Shown in pieces: positions 45,862-54,918 of a stretch of 64,000 bases of DNA. The stretch's first letter is position 1; every line of letters begins with the position of its first letter. Under the pieces are notes generated by a model. It saw nothing but the letters and a program-made list of their open reading frames with translations. It ran no database searches and was not told the origin of the DNA. Position numbers and translations under genes: made by a program. This DNA comes from JAPPHA01 sp964291635. GTDB taxonomy: Bacteria > Pseudomonadota > Alphaproteobacteria > Rhodobacterales > Rhodobacteraceae. Location of the stretch: assembly GCA_964291635.2 (NCBI GenBank), contig OZ219905.1, forward strand, positions 744,001 through 808,000, written 5' to 3'.

Positions 45862-47095
45862 CCTGTCCGTTCTCAATGTACGGCTGCATGGCCGTCCAAT
45901 TGGCGCGATCACGAAATTTGGCCAAGAGCGCACGCTCTTTTCTTTCGCGGATGACTACATCAACGACGTTGAACGGCCGACACTTGGTCTGCGTTTCAGG
46001 AACCGATTTGGTGACCTGATCACCGAATTTCGCCCGTACAGGATGAGGCTCATGCCTTTCTTATCGAACCTTCTTCCCGAAGGGGATCTACGCTTGTTTC
46101 TTGCCAGGCATGCCGGAGTACACCCTGAGCGTGAATTTTCGCTACTTCGGGTTCTGGGGCGCGACCTGCCTGGCGCCGTGACCGTAGAGCATGTTGACGG
46201 AGACCCGTGGCCATCGACGGACCGTTTTGCGAAGTTCGACGAGAAACCGCGCGGGAGACCACACGATAGCGGACTCCGCTTCTCACTCGCGGGTGTTCAG
46301 CTGAAACTCTCTGCGGTGAAGAACGCCGAGGGAAGGCTGACGGTCCCTGCAAGCGGAATCGGTGGCAACTGGATCGTGAAGCTGCCATCACGAGCGTATC
46401 GTGGTCTTGCTGAGAACGAGTTCTCCATGATGACACTGGCCCGCAAGGTTGGCATTCGCGTTCCGGCCTTTGGCCTTGTCGATGTCGACGCGGTCGGCAA
46501 TCTGCCCGCTGGTATCGCCAATCGCGGAGACACGGCTTTCATTATCGACCGTTTTGACCGGAGCGACGACGGTTCGCGCGTGCACACCGAGGACTTCGCC
46601 CAGGTCTTCGATGTCTACGCCGAGAAAAAGTACGAGCGCGCGAGTTTTCGACGCATTGCTACGGTCATTGCGGCCGAATCGGGCCATGAGGACGTTGCGG
46701 AATTCATCCGGCGCCTGACCTTCAATACGCTCATAGGCAATGGCGACATGCACCTCAAGAACTGGTCCCTGACTTATCCCGATGACCGACATGCCCGTTT
46801 GTCTCCCGCATATGATTTCGTATCGACAGTCCCCTACATACCCGACGACCAGTCTGCGCTGAACTTCAGCCGAACCAGGAAATTCACAGGCTACACGGAA
46901 GATGAACTCCAGCATCTTTCTGCCAAGGCCGCCCTGCCGCACAAACTGGTTCAAGACGCGCACCGCGAAACGGTCGGTCGCTTCATGACGATTTGGTCAG
47001 CCGAGAAAAACCACCTTCCGGTGGGCAGGGAGGTCATGAAAACAATCGACGCGCATCTTGAGACATTGCCGATCGTCGGAGGGAACGGCGCGTGA
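45854..47095 (+). CDS. hipA: HipA-type serine/threonine kinase toxin
   Basis: A 413-residue HipA kinase. The nucleotide loop region is LAGVQLKLSA at 145-154, the catalytic loop GNGDMHLKN at 295-303 with the catalytic Asp298, and the metal-binding Asp321 in AYDFVS. E. coli HipA phosphorylates glutamyl-tRNA synthetase and stops growth. All motifs are present, so it should be active unless bound by HipB. The reading frame opens at 45614 but the protein starts at ATG 45854, overlapping hipB. Confidence 0.92.
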   Translation: MADLSVLNVRLHGRPIGAITKFGQERTLFSFADDYINDVERPTLGLRFRNRFGDLITEFRPYRMRLMPFLSNLLPEGDLRLFLARHAGVHPEREFSLLRVLGRDLPGAVTVEHVDGDPWPSTDRFAKFDEKPRGRPHDSGLRFSLAGVQLKLSAVKNAEGRLTVPASGIGGNWIVKLPSRAYRGLAENEFSMMTLARKVGIRVPAFGLVDVDAVGNLPAGIANRGDTAFIIDRFDRSDDGSRVHTEDFAQVFDVYAEKKYERASFRRIATVIAAESGHEDVAEFIRRLTFNTLIGNGDMHLKNWSLTYPDDRHARLSPAYDFVSTVPYIPDDQSALNFSRTRKFTGYTEDELQHLSAKAALPHKLVQDAHRETVGRFMTIWSAEKNHLPVGREVMKTIDAHLETLPIVGGNGA

Positions 47096-47100
47096 GAGAC

Positions 47101-47129
47101 CTGTCCGGGATGCGACTCCCGAAAGACAG
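47101..47129. terminator. Stem-loop between convergent hipA and MocE-like copy 2
   Basis: CTGTC-CGGGA (47101-47110) pairs with TCCCG-AAA-GACAG (47117-47129), with a 6-base loop and a 3-base bulge. It sits just after the hipA stop and could end transcription from both sides. Confidence 0.5.
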
Positions 47130-47159
47130 CCGAGCACGGGAAGATTCTTCTCCCGAGTG

Positions 47160-47480
47160 TCAGACCCTGATCTGAACCATCCCGTTTTCCACGCGCGTTT
47201 CGAACACTTTCATCGGGCGCGTCGCAGGTGCGCAAACGGGTTTCCCATCCCGGACGTCGAACGCGCCCTGGTGCAATGGGCATTCAATGACGTGACCGTC
47301 GAAGTACCCGTCGCACAGGTCCGAACCGCCATGATTGCACAAGGCCAGCGATGCATAGATGCCCGAGGGTGCATCGTATACGGCGATCAGCCGCCGGCCG
47401 AGCGATACCCGGGTTACCCAGTTTGGTTCGAGTGCATCGACAGCGACCAGGTCCGTCCAGGACCGTTTCACTGGTTTCAC
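47160..47480 (-). CDS. Rieske-type [2Fe-2S] ferredoxin, MocE-like (copy 2)
   Basis: A 106-residue Rieske ferredoxin with ligands Cys48, His50 (CNHGG) and Cys67, His70 (CPLHQG). It is a clear paralogue of the protein at 23102-23419 (shared RSWTD, LCDGYFDG, IECPLHQG) and shares its GTG start overlapping the oxygenase stop in GTGA. It should donate electrons to the MocD-like oxygenase encoded just upstream. Confidence 0.9.
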   Translation of the reverse strand: MKPVKRSWTDLVAVDALEPNWVTRVSLGRRLIAVYDAPSGIYASLALCNHGGSDLCDGYFDGHVIECPLHQGAFDVRDGKPVCAPATRPMKVFETRVENGMVQIRV

Positions 47481-48436
47481 GTCTGCTCCACCGTCGCGGC
47501 GGAACCGCGGCTGAAGAGCTGGCGAAGGATGTCTCGATGCGCGCCAAGATAGCCATGTTTTTCAACATGGATGTGGTCTTTCAGCTTCTCGTGCAATTTC
47601 GGAAGCGCGTGAAACGGAACGGACGCCACATAGTGATGCTCGGCGTGATAGTTCATGTTCCAGCACAGAAAGCGCCACGGGGCGGAAACCAGGTTTGTCC
47701 GGGTGTTCTCACGCATCTGGGGCACGGTCGGGCGCCCCACATGTTCGGTCATCCTGATAAAGCGCATGACCGGTTCACCGAGGAACAACGGGATAATCCA
47801 GTACCAAATCAATCCCCACCAGCCGGTCAATGCCATGCCAAGGAAGACAGCAGCGTAGACCGCAAGCATCCGTCGGGCATCGGTGAAAACCGCCTTGTGT
47901 TCCACCGTCGGAATGAACCGTTTCTCCGCCTCGTTCAGTCGACCCGCGGCGTGCCGCAGGACCTCGGTGAACTTGCCGCGCCAATAGGGAATGGCGCTCA
48001 GGTACCAAAGGTACTCCCCGAACGACTTGGGCATCGAGACCAGTTCGGGATCCTCGCCGTGCAACTGCGTGTAGGTGTGATGATCGCAGTGTTCGTAACG
48101 AAAGAACCGGTGTGGAAGGATGATGATGGCTCCGCAGATTTGCCCGACCAGGTCATTGATCCACCGGGTACGGAAAGCCGTGTAGTGCACGCATTCGTGC
48201 TGGAGCGAAAAGTGATGAACAAGCACGGTTCCCTGCAACAGCATCGCGGGCCAGATCAGCCAGCTGTCCCATGCCAGCGAAACAAGCGTGGTGGTCAAGG
48301 CAATCAGCCCGATCCAGAGGATCAGGCGGCGAAACGCAGGCCCGTCCGATCGCTGCATGAGTTGTTTCAATTCTTCGCGTGTGAGTTTGCCCTCAGCCAG
48401 CGCCTGGGTGAGGGGTGTGACAATCGGTCTTGTCAT
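47477..48436 (-). CDS. Membrane diiron oxygenase, fatty-acid-desaturase fold, MocD-like (copy 2)
   Basis: A 319-residue membrane protein with histidine boxes at exactly the same positions as copy 1: HECVH 80-84, HCDHH 116-120 and HAEHH 264-268. Long identical runs (ECVHYTAFRTR, RFFRYEHCDHHTYTQLHG, FLCWNMNYHAEHHY) show a duplication. GAGGAA precedes the ATG. It lies 148 bases downstream of an aminopeptidase-T-like gene and is probably in one operon with it and with the ferredoxin gene. The two copies may act on different substrates. Confidence 0.87.
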   Translation of the reverse strand: MTRPIVTPLTQALAEGKLTREELKQLMQRSDGPAFRRLILWIGLIALTTTLVSLAWDSWLIWPAMLLQGTVLVHHFSLQHECVHYTAFRTRWINDLVGQICGAIIILPHRFFRYEHCDHHTYTQLHGEDPELVSMPKSFGEYLWYLSAIPYWRGKFTEVLRHAAGRLNEAEKRFIPTVEHKAVFTDARRMLAVYAAVFLGMALTGWWGLIWYWIIPLFLGEPVMRFIRMTEHVGRPTVPQMRENTRTNLVSAPWRFLCWNMNYHAEHHYVASVPFHALPKLHEKLKDHIHVEKHGYLGAHRDILRQLFSRGSAATVEQT

Positions 48437-48584
48437 GGGTTTCCTCGTAATTTGCCGGCCGGGGTGTCCTTTTCACCTCTCAGGTCCGGCTCCGGAGACG
48501 GGAGTGCTCCGCACCAAGCGACCGGATCATCCGGGCGCAGTGGCAATCATCCTATTGCATTTCTTCGCCGCTGACAAGATGCGG

Positions 48585-49673
48585 TCAAGCCGCGACCGCC
48601 AGTCCGATTTCGCGATCCGGATGCCTGAAGAGGTTGGCAGTACTAGGATAGCGCCGTAGTATTTCGGCTCCCCGGGGAAGAAGATTGGCCATGAACGTCC
48701 CTTTTTCCCAGTAGCTTACGCCATCAACCGCAATGGTTGGATCGATCACGTTCCAGGAAATCTCGCCAGGCGCATATGCGCCGCAGGTATGAAAGTGGAG
48801 GAGGCGGGGATTGCCAAAGGCGGCACCTCCCCAGCGTTCGTAGTTGTCCCGGGCGTCCCAGGGAAAGCCGCAACCCGGATGAATGCCCGCGTGCCATGAA
48901 TGGACAAAGTTCCTGTCAATCCCGAACAGCGCGGCGACCCGGTCGTAGTGGGCATTCGCGCGGTCGACATCCGCGCGGCTGCCTTCGAACCCGGTCAACC
49001 GACCCTCGTTTAGTCTTGCAAAGACCTGGCCCTCGAACTCCACGGTGTAATCGTCATAGTACCGCGAACCGGTACCGGTGAGGAAACCGGGGAGCGCGGC
49101 CCGGCCCGTGAATCTCGCCGCGGGTACGGGTGTGAAAATGGACATCGGGAAGCGCATGATCGATGTGTCGCGTTCCGGGGTGAGATCGACTTCGGTCGTT
49201 CCGGAGATTTCGGTGCCGGCCGGACAGGATATGCGGATTTCCCGTGCGTTCGAAAGAACCGCGTTGACCGCGGACTTGAGCTCCATGAACGCCGCATGGT
49301 TGGCGTTTCCGAATCCCGTCCCGAAAAGGTAGGCGTTGAGGGCAAAGCTGACGATGATTTTCTTTCCCTGCGGCATGTCGGAAAAGCGAAGCTGGTCGCC
49401 AAGCCTCGCGAGAAAGAGAATGATGTCAGATCGCTCCATCCTGCGCAGCAGCGGTTCCGGCAGATGAGGATTTTCAGCGTCGAACCCGACATTGACGGCG
49501 TCGACCACCAGCCCAAGGCGTCCGGCTTCCCTGACCACGCATTCACAGGCATCGTCATCGAAATAGCCGAATTCCGGCGGTTCAAAGCCGATGAGCAATC
49601 GGTCCCCTGGCTGCGCCCCAGCGCAATTCAGAAGGAGGTTCCTGGCACCAAGTGCAGGAGTCATTTCCATCAT
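48585..49673 (-). CDS. Conserved protein resembling aminopeptidase T (M29-like)
   Basis: About 362 residues counted from ATG 49673; the frame is open to 49850 but the extension looks non-coding. The N-terminal part (LLLNCAGAQPGDRLLIGFEPP) and the layout of alternating domains recall leucyl aminopeptidases of family M29. A C-terminal His/Cys/Glu-rich segment (LHFHTCGAYAPGEISW) could bind metal, but I cannot match it residue by residue to M29 metal ligands. It lies upstream of MocD/MocE-like copy 2 on the same strand, so it may process the product or substrate of that oxygenase. Function is uncertain. Confidence 0.6.
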   Translation of the reverse strand: MMEMTPALGARNLLLNCAGAQPGDRLLIGFEPPEFGYFDDDACECVVREAGRLGLVVDAVNVGFDAENPHLPEPLLRRMERSDIILFLARLGDQLRFSDMPQGKKIIVSFALNAYLFGTGFGNANHAAFMELKSAVNAVLSNAREIRISCPAGTEISGTTEVDLTPERDTSIMRFPMSIFTPVPAARFTGRAALPGFLTGTGSRYYDDYTVEFEGQVFARLNEGRLTGFEGSRADVDRANAHYDRVAALFGIDRNFVHSWHAGIHPGCGFPWDARDNYERWGGAAFGNPRLLHFHTCGAYAPGEISWNVIDPTIAVDGVSYWEKGTFMANLLPRGAEILRRYPSTANLFRHPDREIGLAVAA

Positions 49674-50232
49674 CTCGCACAACCCTGAATTCAAGTGCGT
49701 CGATCTTCGTGATCGGCGTGAACCTACGTCATTTGAAAGGCATTGTGCCACAAATTTGATGCGGCGCAATTGGCCACCGAGTTGCTTTGTTGCCTTGAGC
49801 CCGTTTGAGGCCGTGGTCTGGTTGTCCATGTTCTCGGCCGCTGCCGCCAAACCAGGAGTCAGCCAGATCGCGACACGTCAGCACGTCAAGGTCCCGAGGA
49901 ACAGTTAAATCAGGAACCGCACGATCGAGGTGCGCGCAGATCGGAGCCAAAGAGGGAATGCAAAAGGCTTGTCCATGCAATCCCCGAAGGATTGGAGATG
50001 TTGCTTGGCGTCTGCGTCGACCTCAGGGGCGAGAAGCAAGCCGACAGGACGATCGTCACCCGCTGCCTGTCGGGCCTTGAGCTTGCCCGGCAATTTCCCA
50101 GGCTGTTGCGGTTCGACCTGGCTCAGCCGCACCTGCCCATTTCGATCACGCCGGATGCGAGGCAAGAGGCTTTTCCCGGGGCCGGCGAGGAGCCGTTGAA
50201 CGCGGAGTGACAGGCCGGGGCGTGATGGCGGC
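49674..50232. other. Divergent region between the M29-like gene and the Rieske relic
   Basis: About 560 bases. A 72-codon plus-strand frame (49992-50210) and a longer minus-strand frame (50294-49905) both look plausible in composition but match no family I know. It must contain the promoter of the M29-like operon on the left side; no clear -35/-10 pair stands out. Confidence 0.4.
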
Positions 50233-50685
50233 ATGATGGTCTTTCGCTGGATCCCTGACGCGCCACCGTTGCCCCGTTTCGCAAGGTTGAGCACCTTCTG
50301 CGGGAATTGTGACCGTCTTCGGGACTACGAATTGTCTCCGCCGGCAATCAACCTCCACAAGTCGATCCATATGCCGGTTGGTACGGGCAGATACGACCGG
50401 AAAAGGGTCGAAGACACGTTCACCAACATCTCGCATAATCCCATGACACAGTCAGACGATGACCGTCGTGCGCTTTACTCCAGGCTCCCGTTTCGCAAAC
50501 AGGACCTTGATAATCAGGATATTTCGGAGTTCATGGGCGGTAGCGCCCGAATAGTGTTTGAAGTGGATCGCGTGGTGCCCGAGAATGGGCGCGTGGGAAT
50601 CGAGCACAGGAAGATCCCGGACATTGACCCTGGCCTTGATGCCGAGGCCAACCAATTCCGCCTGAGGCTCAATCGCGCCATTTAA
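50233..50685 (+). pseudogene. Rieske oxygenase, C-terminal remnant
   Basis: A 150-codon open frame whose product aligns with the last ~150 residues of the Rieske oxygenase at 53402-54427: CDRLRDYEL matches CDRLQHYEM, then TFTNISHNPMT matches TYVNISYNFMT, DLDNQDISEFM matches DPDDKKISDRM, and IPDIDPGLDAEANQFR matches the C terminus. The Rieske domain and the iron-binding histidines are missing, so it cannot work alone. It stops 38 bases before P450 copy 2. Confidence 0.75.
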
Positions 50686-50723
50686 GCGGAGGTCACACGG
50701 GAGAAACCGACCGGGGAGATCAC

Positions 50724-51959
50724 ATGACGAAGCCGAGAGCCGTATCAGATCTTCCGGTCCTCGATTTTTCGAGAGCCGATTACCGGGCCGCACCGTTCCC
50801 GGTGCTTTCGGGATGGGCGCGGAAATGGAAGATCGCACGGAGCGAGCGCGGCGTCGAATTGCTGGATTACGACCTGTGCCGAAAGGCGATCATCGAACGG
50901 AATTTCGGGACGGGCCACCCCAAGCTGATCGAGATCCTCGGTCTGCCCGAGGGACGCCCCCTCGAATACAAGCGCAAGTCGATCTCTTTTTTCAATCGCG
51001 GTCGTCGTCGCACCGAACTCAGGCGACCGATTACAAAATTGCTGAACGAGGAAACGGCGGAAGCGTTTCGGCCCAACATCCGCAATGTGGTGACCGAAAT
51101 CGTGAACGCAATTCCGGCAAACCGGCCCGTCGACCTGATATCCACGTTGTGCGACAGAATTCCTTCCGCCGTCTATTGTCACTGGGTCGGTGCTCCGGCC
51201 AGCGATGCTGACTTCGTGGCAAGGACATCGCACGCGGTCCAACAGGTCCACACGCGCGACCCGAAACACGCTCCGGCCGTTATCGCGGCGTTCGAAGCAC
51301 TCATCGACTTTGTCGATGAACGCATTGCCGATCGCCGGAATCATCCAGGCGACGACCTCCTTTCCGATTTGATCCGCGCCGAGAAGGCCGGGCAACTGGA
51401 CGCAGATGACCTTCGCAACTGGGTCATCAAGCTGGCGGAAGCCAACACGGACAACTCATCGCACCAGATTGCGATTGCAATCATCGAACTGACCCGCCGC
51501 CCCGACATCTGGGCCCGCCTTGGCGCCAACACGGATTTGGCTGCGCGCGCGGTGCAGGAGGTCATGCGATATCACCCGCGAACGATCTCCACGTCGCGTG
51601 AGGTTCTGTCGAAAACGGAGGTTGCCGGAGTTGTCCTGCCGGTGGGAACACCGGTCTTCGCGAACATCGGGGCAACCCATTGGAACGCGGACCATTATCA
51701 CGCGCCCGAAGTCTTTGACATCGATCGCAAGGACGAACCCTTGCATCTGAATTTCGGGGGCGGCGCGTTTTCGTGCATCGGGCGTTTCGTCGTTACCGTG
51801 GAGGTCGAGGAGACAGTTGCCCTGCTCGCGGCGAGATTTCCCCATCTGCGGCTTGAAACCGCACGCTTCTCGCATTCGCCGATGTTCACCTCCGTAGCCG
51901 AACTGGTAGCGCGGCTGGAGCCAGACGCCAAACAGGGCTGCACCGCATCCAGGGACTGA
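50724..51959 (+). CDS. Cytochrome P450 (copy 2)
   Basis: A 411-residue P450, paralogous to copy 1 (shared ARSERGVE, LNFGGGAFSC, PRTISTSR versus PRSISTSR). The heme ligand is Cys351 and the ExxR is EVMR. The I-helix reads EANTDNSSHQ at 239-248, again without the normal acid-Thr pair. GGGGAG stands 5 bases before the ATG. It follows a Rieske-oxygenase remnant on the same strand and may have formed an operon with it before that gene decayed. Confidence 0.92.
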   Translation: MTKPRAVSDLPVLDFSRADYRAAPFPVLSGWARKWKIARSERGVELLDYDLCRKAIIERNFGTGHPKLIEILGLPEGRPLEYKRKSISFFNRGRRRTELRRPITKLLNEETAEAFRPNIRNVVTEIVNAIPANRPVDLISTLCDRIPSAVYCHWVGAPASDADFVARTSHAVQQVHTRDPKHAPAVIAAFEALIDFVDERIADRRNHPGDDLLSDLIRAEKAGQLDADDLRNWVIKLAEANTDNSSHQIAIAIIELTRRPDIWARLGANTDLAARAVQEVMRYHPRTISTSREVLSKTEVAGVVLPVGTPVFANIGATHWNADHYHAPEVFDIDRKDEPLHLNFGGGAFSCIGRFVVTVEVEETVALLAARFPHLRLETARFSHSPMFTSVAELVARLEPDAKQGCTASRD

Positions 51960-52118
51960 CCCGTTTCCAGGATCAACAGAGGCCGCTTTTCGAAAGACGG
52001 CGGCTCGTGCAACCACCTGGAGACGGCAAAGCACCCCCCGAAAGGCTCCGATAGCGCCATGGATTCCGCGAAGCAGGGCCTGGATTGCCGGGTTTCGAAC
52101 CCGCCGGGACCGCGTACT

Positions 52119-52976
52119 TCACGCCTCGTCGGTGACCTGATCCTCCAAGTCCGTTTCCAGTCGGACAACGAGCCTTTCTGCCTTCGGACTTTCCAATTCG
52201 CGAAGGATGGCGACGACGCGTGGCGCAAAATCGGGAAAACGCATGGCGCAGCGTCCGAGTTCGACGATCACCTCGTCGTCGCAGATCACGCCCAGGGCAT
52301 CGATCAATTCGACGGAAGGCGCATGTGCGAGCACGGAGATCAGCATGTCACGGCCAGATGCATCGCCCCGGAAGGCAAGCGCAACCGCCGCATCGCGCCG
52401 GATGGAGGCCAGCCGGTCAGACAGGCCTTCACGCAGGCGGAGCACGGACACATTCGCCGCATGCGCAAGCGCGAAGGCTGGCTTGCGAATCTCCGAGTCC
52501 TGGTGATCAAGAAATCCGGAAACGAACGAGGCAGGCAGGTCGAGCCTTTTGTCGGCGGCGGCGCGAAGGACAGCCGGCAACAAAGAATCTGGCACGCCTG
52601 GCCCGAGCGCGATTCGCTTCAACGCGGAACGCGCTTCAGGACCGTTCAGCCGTGAAAGTGTCTCCAGCACCGCGTTCTGCTCCCGGAAAGGGCGATTGAT
52701 GCCAAAGCCGTGGAAGCGGCGCCACAGCCGTTCAAGCGCTGGGACCGCCACCGTCAGGGACCTCGCGACGATTTCCTCGGCGAGCGTGTCAACGGTTGCC
52801 AGGTCGGCATGCGCGACCCGTTCGACCAGTTCAGAATCAGGGAGAGCCTTGAGTGCCAGAGATGTCGACTCGCCTCCCGTTTGCGTTTGAGGACCGATAT
52901 CCGCCGGGCGGCGTTCATCGAACAGGTCCAGTTGCCGGGCTCGTTCAGCCTTCTTTGGTGGCGTCGGTTCAGCCAT
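52119..52976 (-). CDS. HEAT-repeat-like conserved protein of unknown function
   Basis: A 285-residue soluble protein. After an acidic/charged N terminus (ERARQLDLFDERR), it consists of short paired helices typical of alpha-solenoid (HEAT-like) proteins, for example LLPAVLRAAADKRLDLPASF, EIRKPAFALAHAANVSVLRL and VALAFRGDASGRDMLISVLA. No enzyme motifs. Such proteins usually mediate protein contacts. It is on the same strand as the Rieske oxygenase gene to its right but 425 bases apart. I do not recognise a named family. Confidence 0.6.
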   Translation of the reverse strand: MAEPTPPKKAERARQLDLFDERRPADIGPQTQTGGESTSLALKALPDSELVERVAHADLATVDTLAEEIVARSLTVAVPALERLWRRFHGFGINRPFREQNAVLETLSRLNGPEARSALKRIALGPGVPDSLLPAVLRAAADKRLDLPASFVSGFLDHQDSEIRKPAFALAHAANVSVLRLREGLSDRLASIRRDAAVALAFRGDASGRDMLISVLAHAPSVELIDALGVICDDEVIVELGRCAMRFPDFAPRVVAILRELESPKAERLVVRLETDLEDQVTDEA

Positions 52977-53401
52977 CGATGCGGAAAATCCGACGAGAGG
53001 TCTCTACTCCTGGCACCTGGCGGTCTCCTTCTTGCCTTGGTGTAACGGGGACCGGAATATCCATTGCTCCTTGAGGAAATACTTCCATCTGGCAATTCAG
53101 CAACGCCTTCCCGATCCGCATCCACCGCCTGGACGATATGAACGGACCCGGATCGCGGCATGTATCCGATTGAACGGCACCACGCACCACGACACGGGTC
53201 TCACATCATGTCGACAACGCGAAAATCGGGGCGAACGGAACATGAAGATGTCGATCACCCGGTTTCCGGCGACGCATTGGCCGGATAAACGCAACACGTC
53301 CGTCGATGTTCGCCTGGCGGCAAGTGCTGCCGCCGAATTGCCGTTTTTGAACGCCCGTCCGGACTTCCTCAAGGCATCGAGGCCGGATCCATCATGGCTC
53401 A
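52977..53401. other. Gap between the HEAT-like gene and the Rieske oxygenase gene
   Basis: 425 bases with several overlapping short frames on both strands, none with family features. A small minus-strand frame (53190-52969) ends close to the HEAT-like start codon. I see no hairpin or clear promoter. Confidence 0.4.
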
Positions 53402-54427
53402 TCAAGCCGTGTGCTGGGCATCTATGCGCTGCTGAAGTCCACGCCTGAATAGCTTGGCTCCCGCATCCAGGCCAAGATCAATGTTGGGTGTCGCCATGTT
53501 CGCCATTCCCCTGTGAACCGCGACCAGAATGTCCCTGTCCTCTTCGAACGCAGCGCGCGCACCCGCGTTCATCCGGTCCGAAATCTTCTTGTCGTCCGGA
53601 TCGGTATTGCGATGCTGGAACCAGAAATACCGGGTCCGGTTTTCGTCTATCGGGGTCATGAAATTGTACGAAATGTTGACATAGGTCTTGCCTACCTGCG
53701 GCTTGCCGGGTCCCCCGGTTCCTGCCGGAGTGTAGACCGACTTGTTGAGGGCAATCGCGGGAAAACACATCTCATAGTGCTGCAGCCTGTCGCAAGGCCC
53801 CTGGAACTTCACGAGATCGGCGTAATACGGCGACGGCAATTGCCCCATGATCCAGCGGGAAACCAGGACGCCGCGTTCGGTTTTCTCCACCTTGAGCGGC
53901 TGGTCATCGGTACCCGCGCCAGCGAATGACGTGACGTGGACCCATGCGACGTGGCTGGGGTCAAGCAGGTTGTCGGCAACCCACAGGTAGTTGCAGTCAA
54001 TGTCCATGACGCCGCCGTCGGTTGAGCCCCAATTCGGACTCCCGTAATTCTCGATCGGAAAGATCAGGTCGGGATCCGCCTCTTGAGGATCGCCCATCCA
54101 GATCCAGAGCAGCCGGTACCGTTCGACGACCGGGTAGGATTTGACCCGGGCGCGTCGGGGAACATGATCGGGTTGGGTAGGGGCAGCCACGCAAGTCCCC
54201 CGGCAATCGAATGTCAGGCCGTGATAGCCGCACTCGACGAGGTCTCCTTGAAGGCGACCTTTCGACAACGGCAGTTTCCTGTGGGGACATGCATCTTCAA
54301 GCGCGACGGCCTGCCCGTCTTCCTTTCTGAAAAACACGATGTTCTCGCCCAAAAACGTCTCCGGTTTCAGGCCGCGTGCGTAATCCCTGCTCCATCCAGC
54401 GACGTACCATGCGTTCTTCAGATACAT
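53402..54427 (-). CDS. Rieske non-heme iron oxygenase, VanA-like
   Basis: A 341-residue terminal oxygenase. The Rieske cluster ligands are Cys47, His49 (CPHRKLPLSKG) and Cys66, His69 (CGYHG); the mononuclear iron site is His159 and His164 in NLLDPSHVAWVH. The C-terminal catalytic domain resembles vanillate O-demethylase oxygenase (VanA) and other demethylases. ATG 54427 is preceded by GGAGGTGG; the frame open to 54487 gives an unlikely extension (TANEVLPGRV). No reductase gene is adjacent. A relic of a related gene lies at 50233-50685. Confidence 0.9.
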   Translation of the reverse strand: MYLKNAWYVAGWSRDYARGLKPETFLGENIVFFRKEDGQAVALEDACPHRKLPLSKGRLQGDLVECGYHGLTFDCRGTCVAAPTQPDHVPRRARVKSYPVVERYRLLWIWMGDPQEADPDLIFPIENYGSPNWGSTDGGVMDIDCNYLWVADNLLDPSHVAWVHVTSFAGAGTDDQPLKVEKTERGVLVSRWIMGQLPSPYYADLVKFQGPCDRLQHYEMCFPAIALNKSVYTPAGTGGPGKPQVGKTYVNISYNFMTPIDENRTRYFWFQHRNTDPDDKKISDRMNAGARAAFEEDRDILVAVHRGMANMATPNIDLGLDAGAKLFRRGLQQRIDAQHTA

Positions 54428-54918
54428 TCCCCACCTCCGATCTACCCTGCCGGGCAGGACTTCATTTGCAGTGCTTCGTTCCTTCAAGGTTTAGGCACGG
54501 AACCCACGATGAGTGCTTGCAAAGGTCACTCAAGGTCTGAACACGTCCCTGGAGCGCTGCCTTGACCCTCGTCATGACATCAACGTCCGCAAATCGACTC
54601 GCGACGGCCCAAGGGTTGGTCTCCATGCCAATACCCTCGCGGAAACTATATCCGTGGGCAGCAAACGCAAGCATCGTGCTTCGTTTGAACACCTGAATCG
54701 CTTGATGTCGTTGTATCCCCTGCAGTACTGGCCAGGTTCCAGGGAGATTTCCGTTCACGATTGACCCGTCGCGAAACTGTGTGAAGGACATACCTCGCAA
54801 CAACGAGACGAGGCAAAGGGGACGTTGTTGTCGAATTCGACAGAAATGACTCGCCGGTGCGTGGAAGATTCACATGGATGCATTCCTCCAACGGAGAGGT
54901 GCTTACCGAATCCGCCGT
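54428..54918. other. Upstream region of the Rieske oxygenase gene
   Basis: About 490 bases with no supportable gene; the frames present are short and low in coding character. It should contain the promoter of the Rieske oxygenase, transcribed leftward. Confidence 0.4.
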
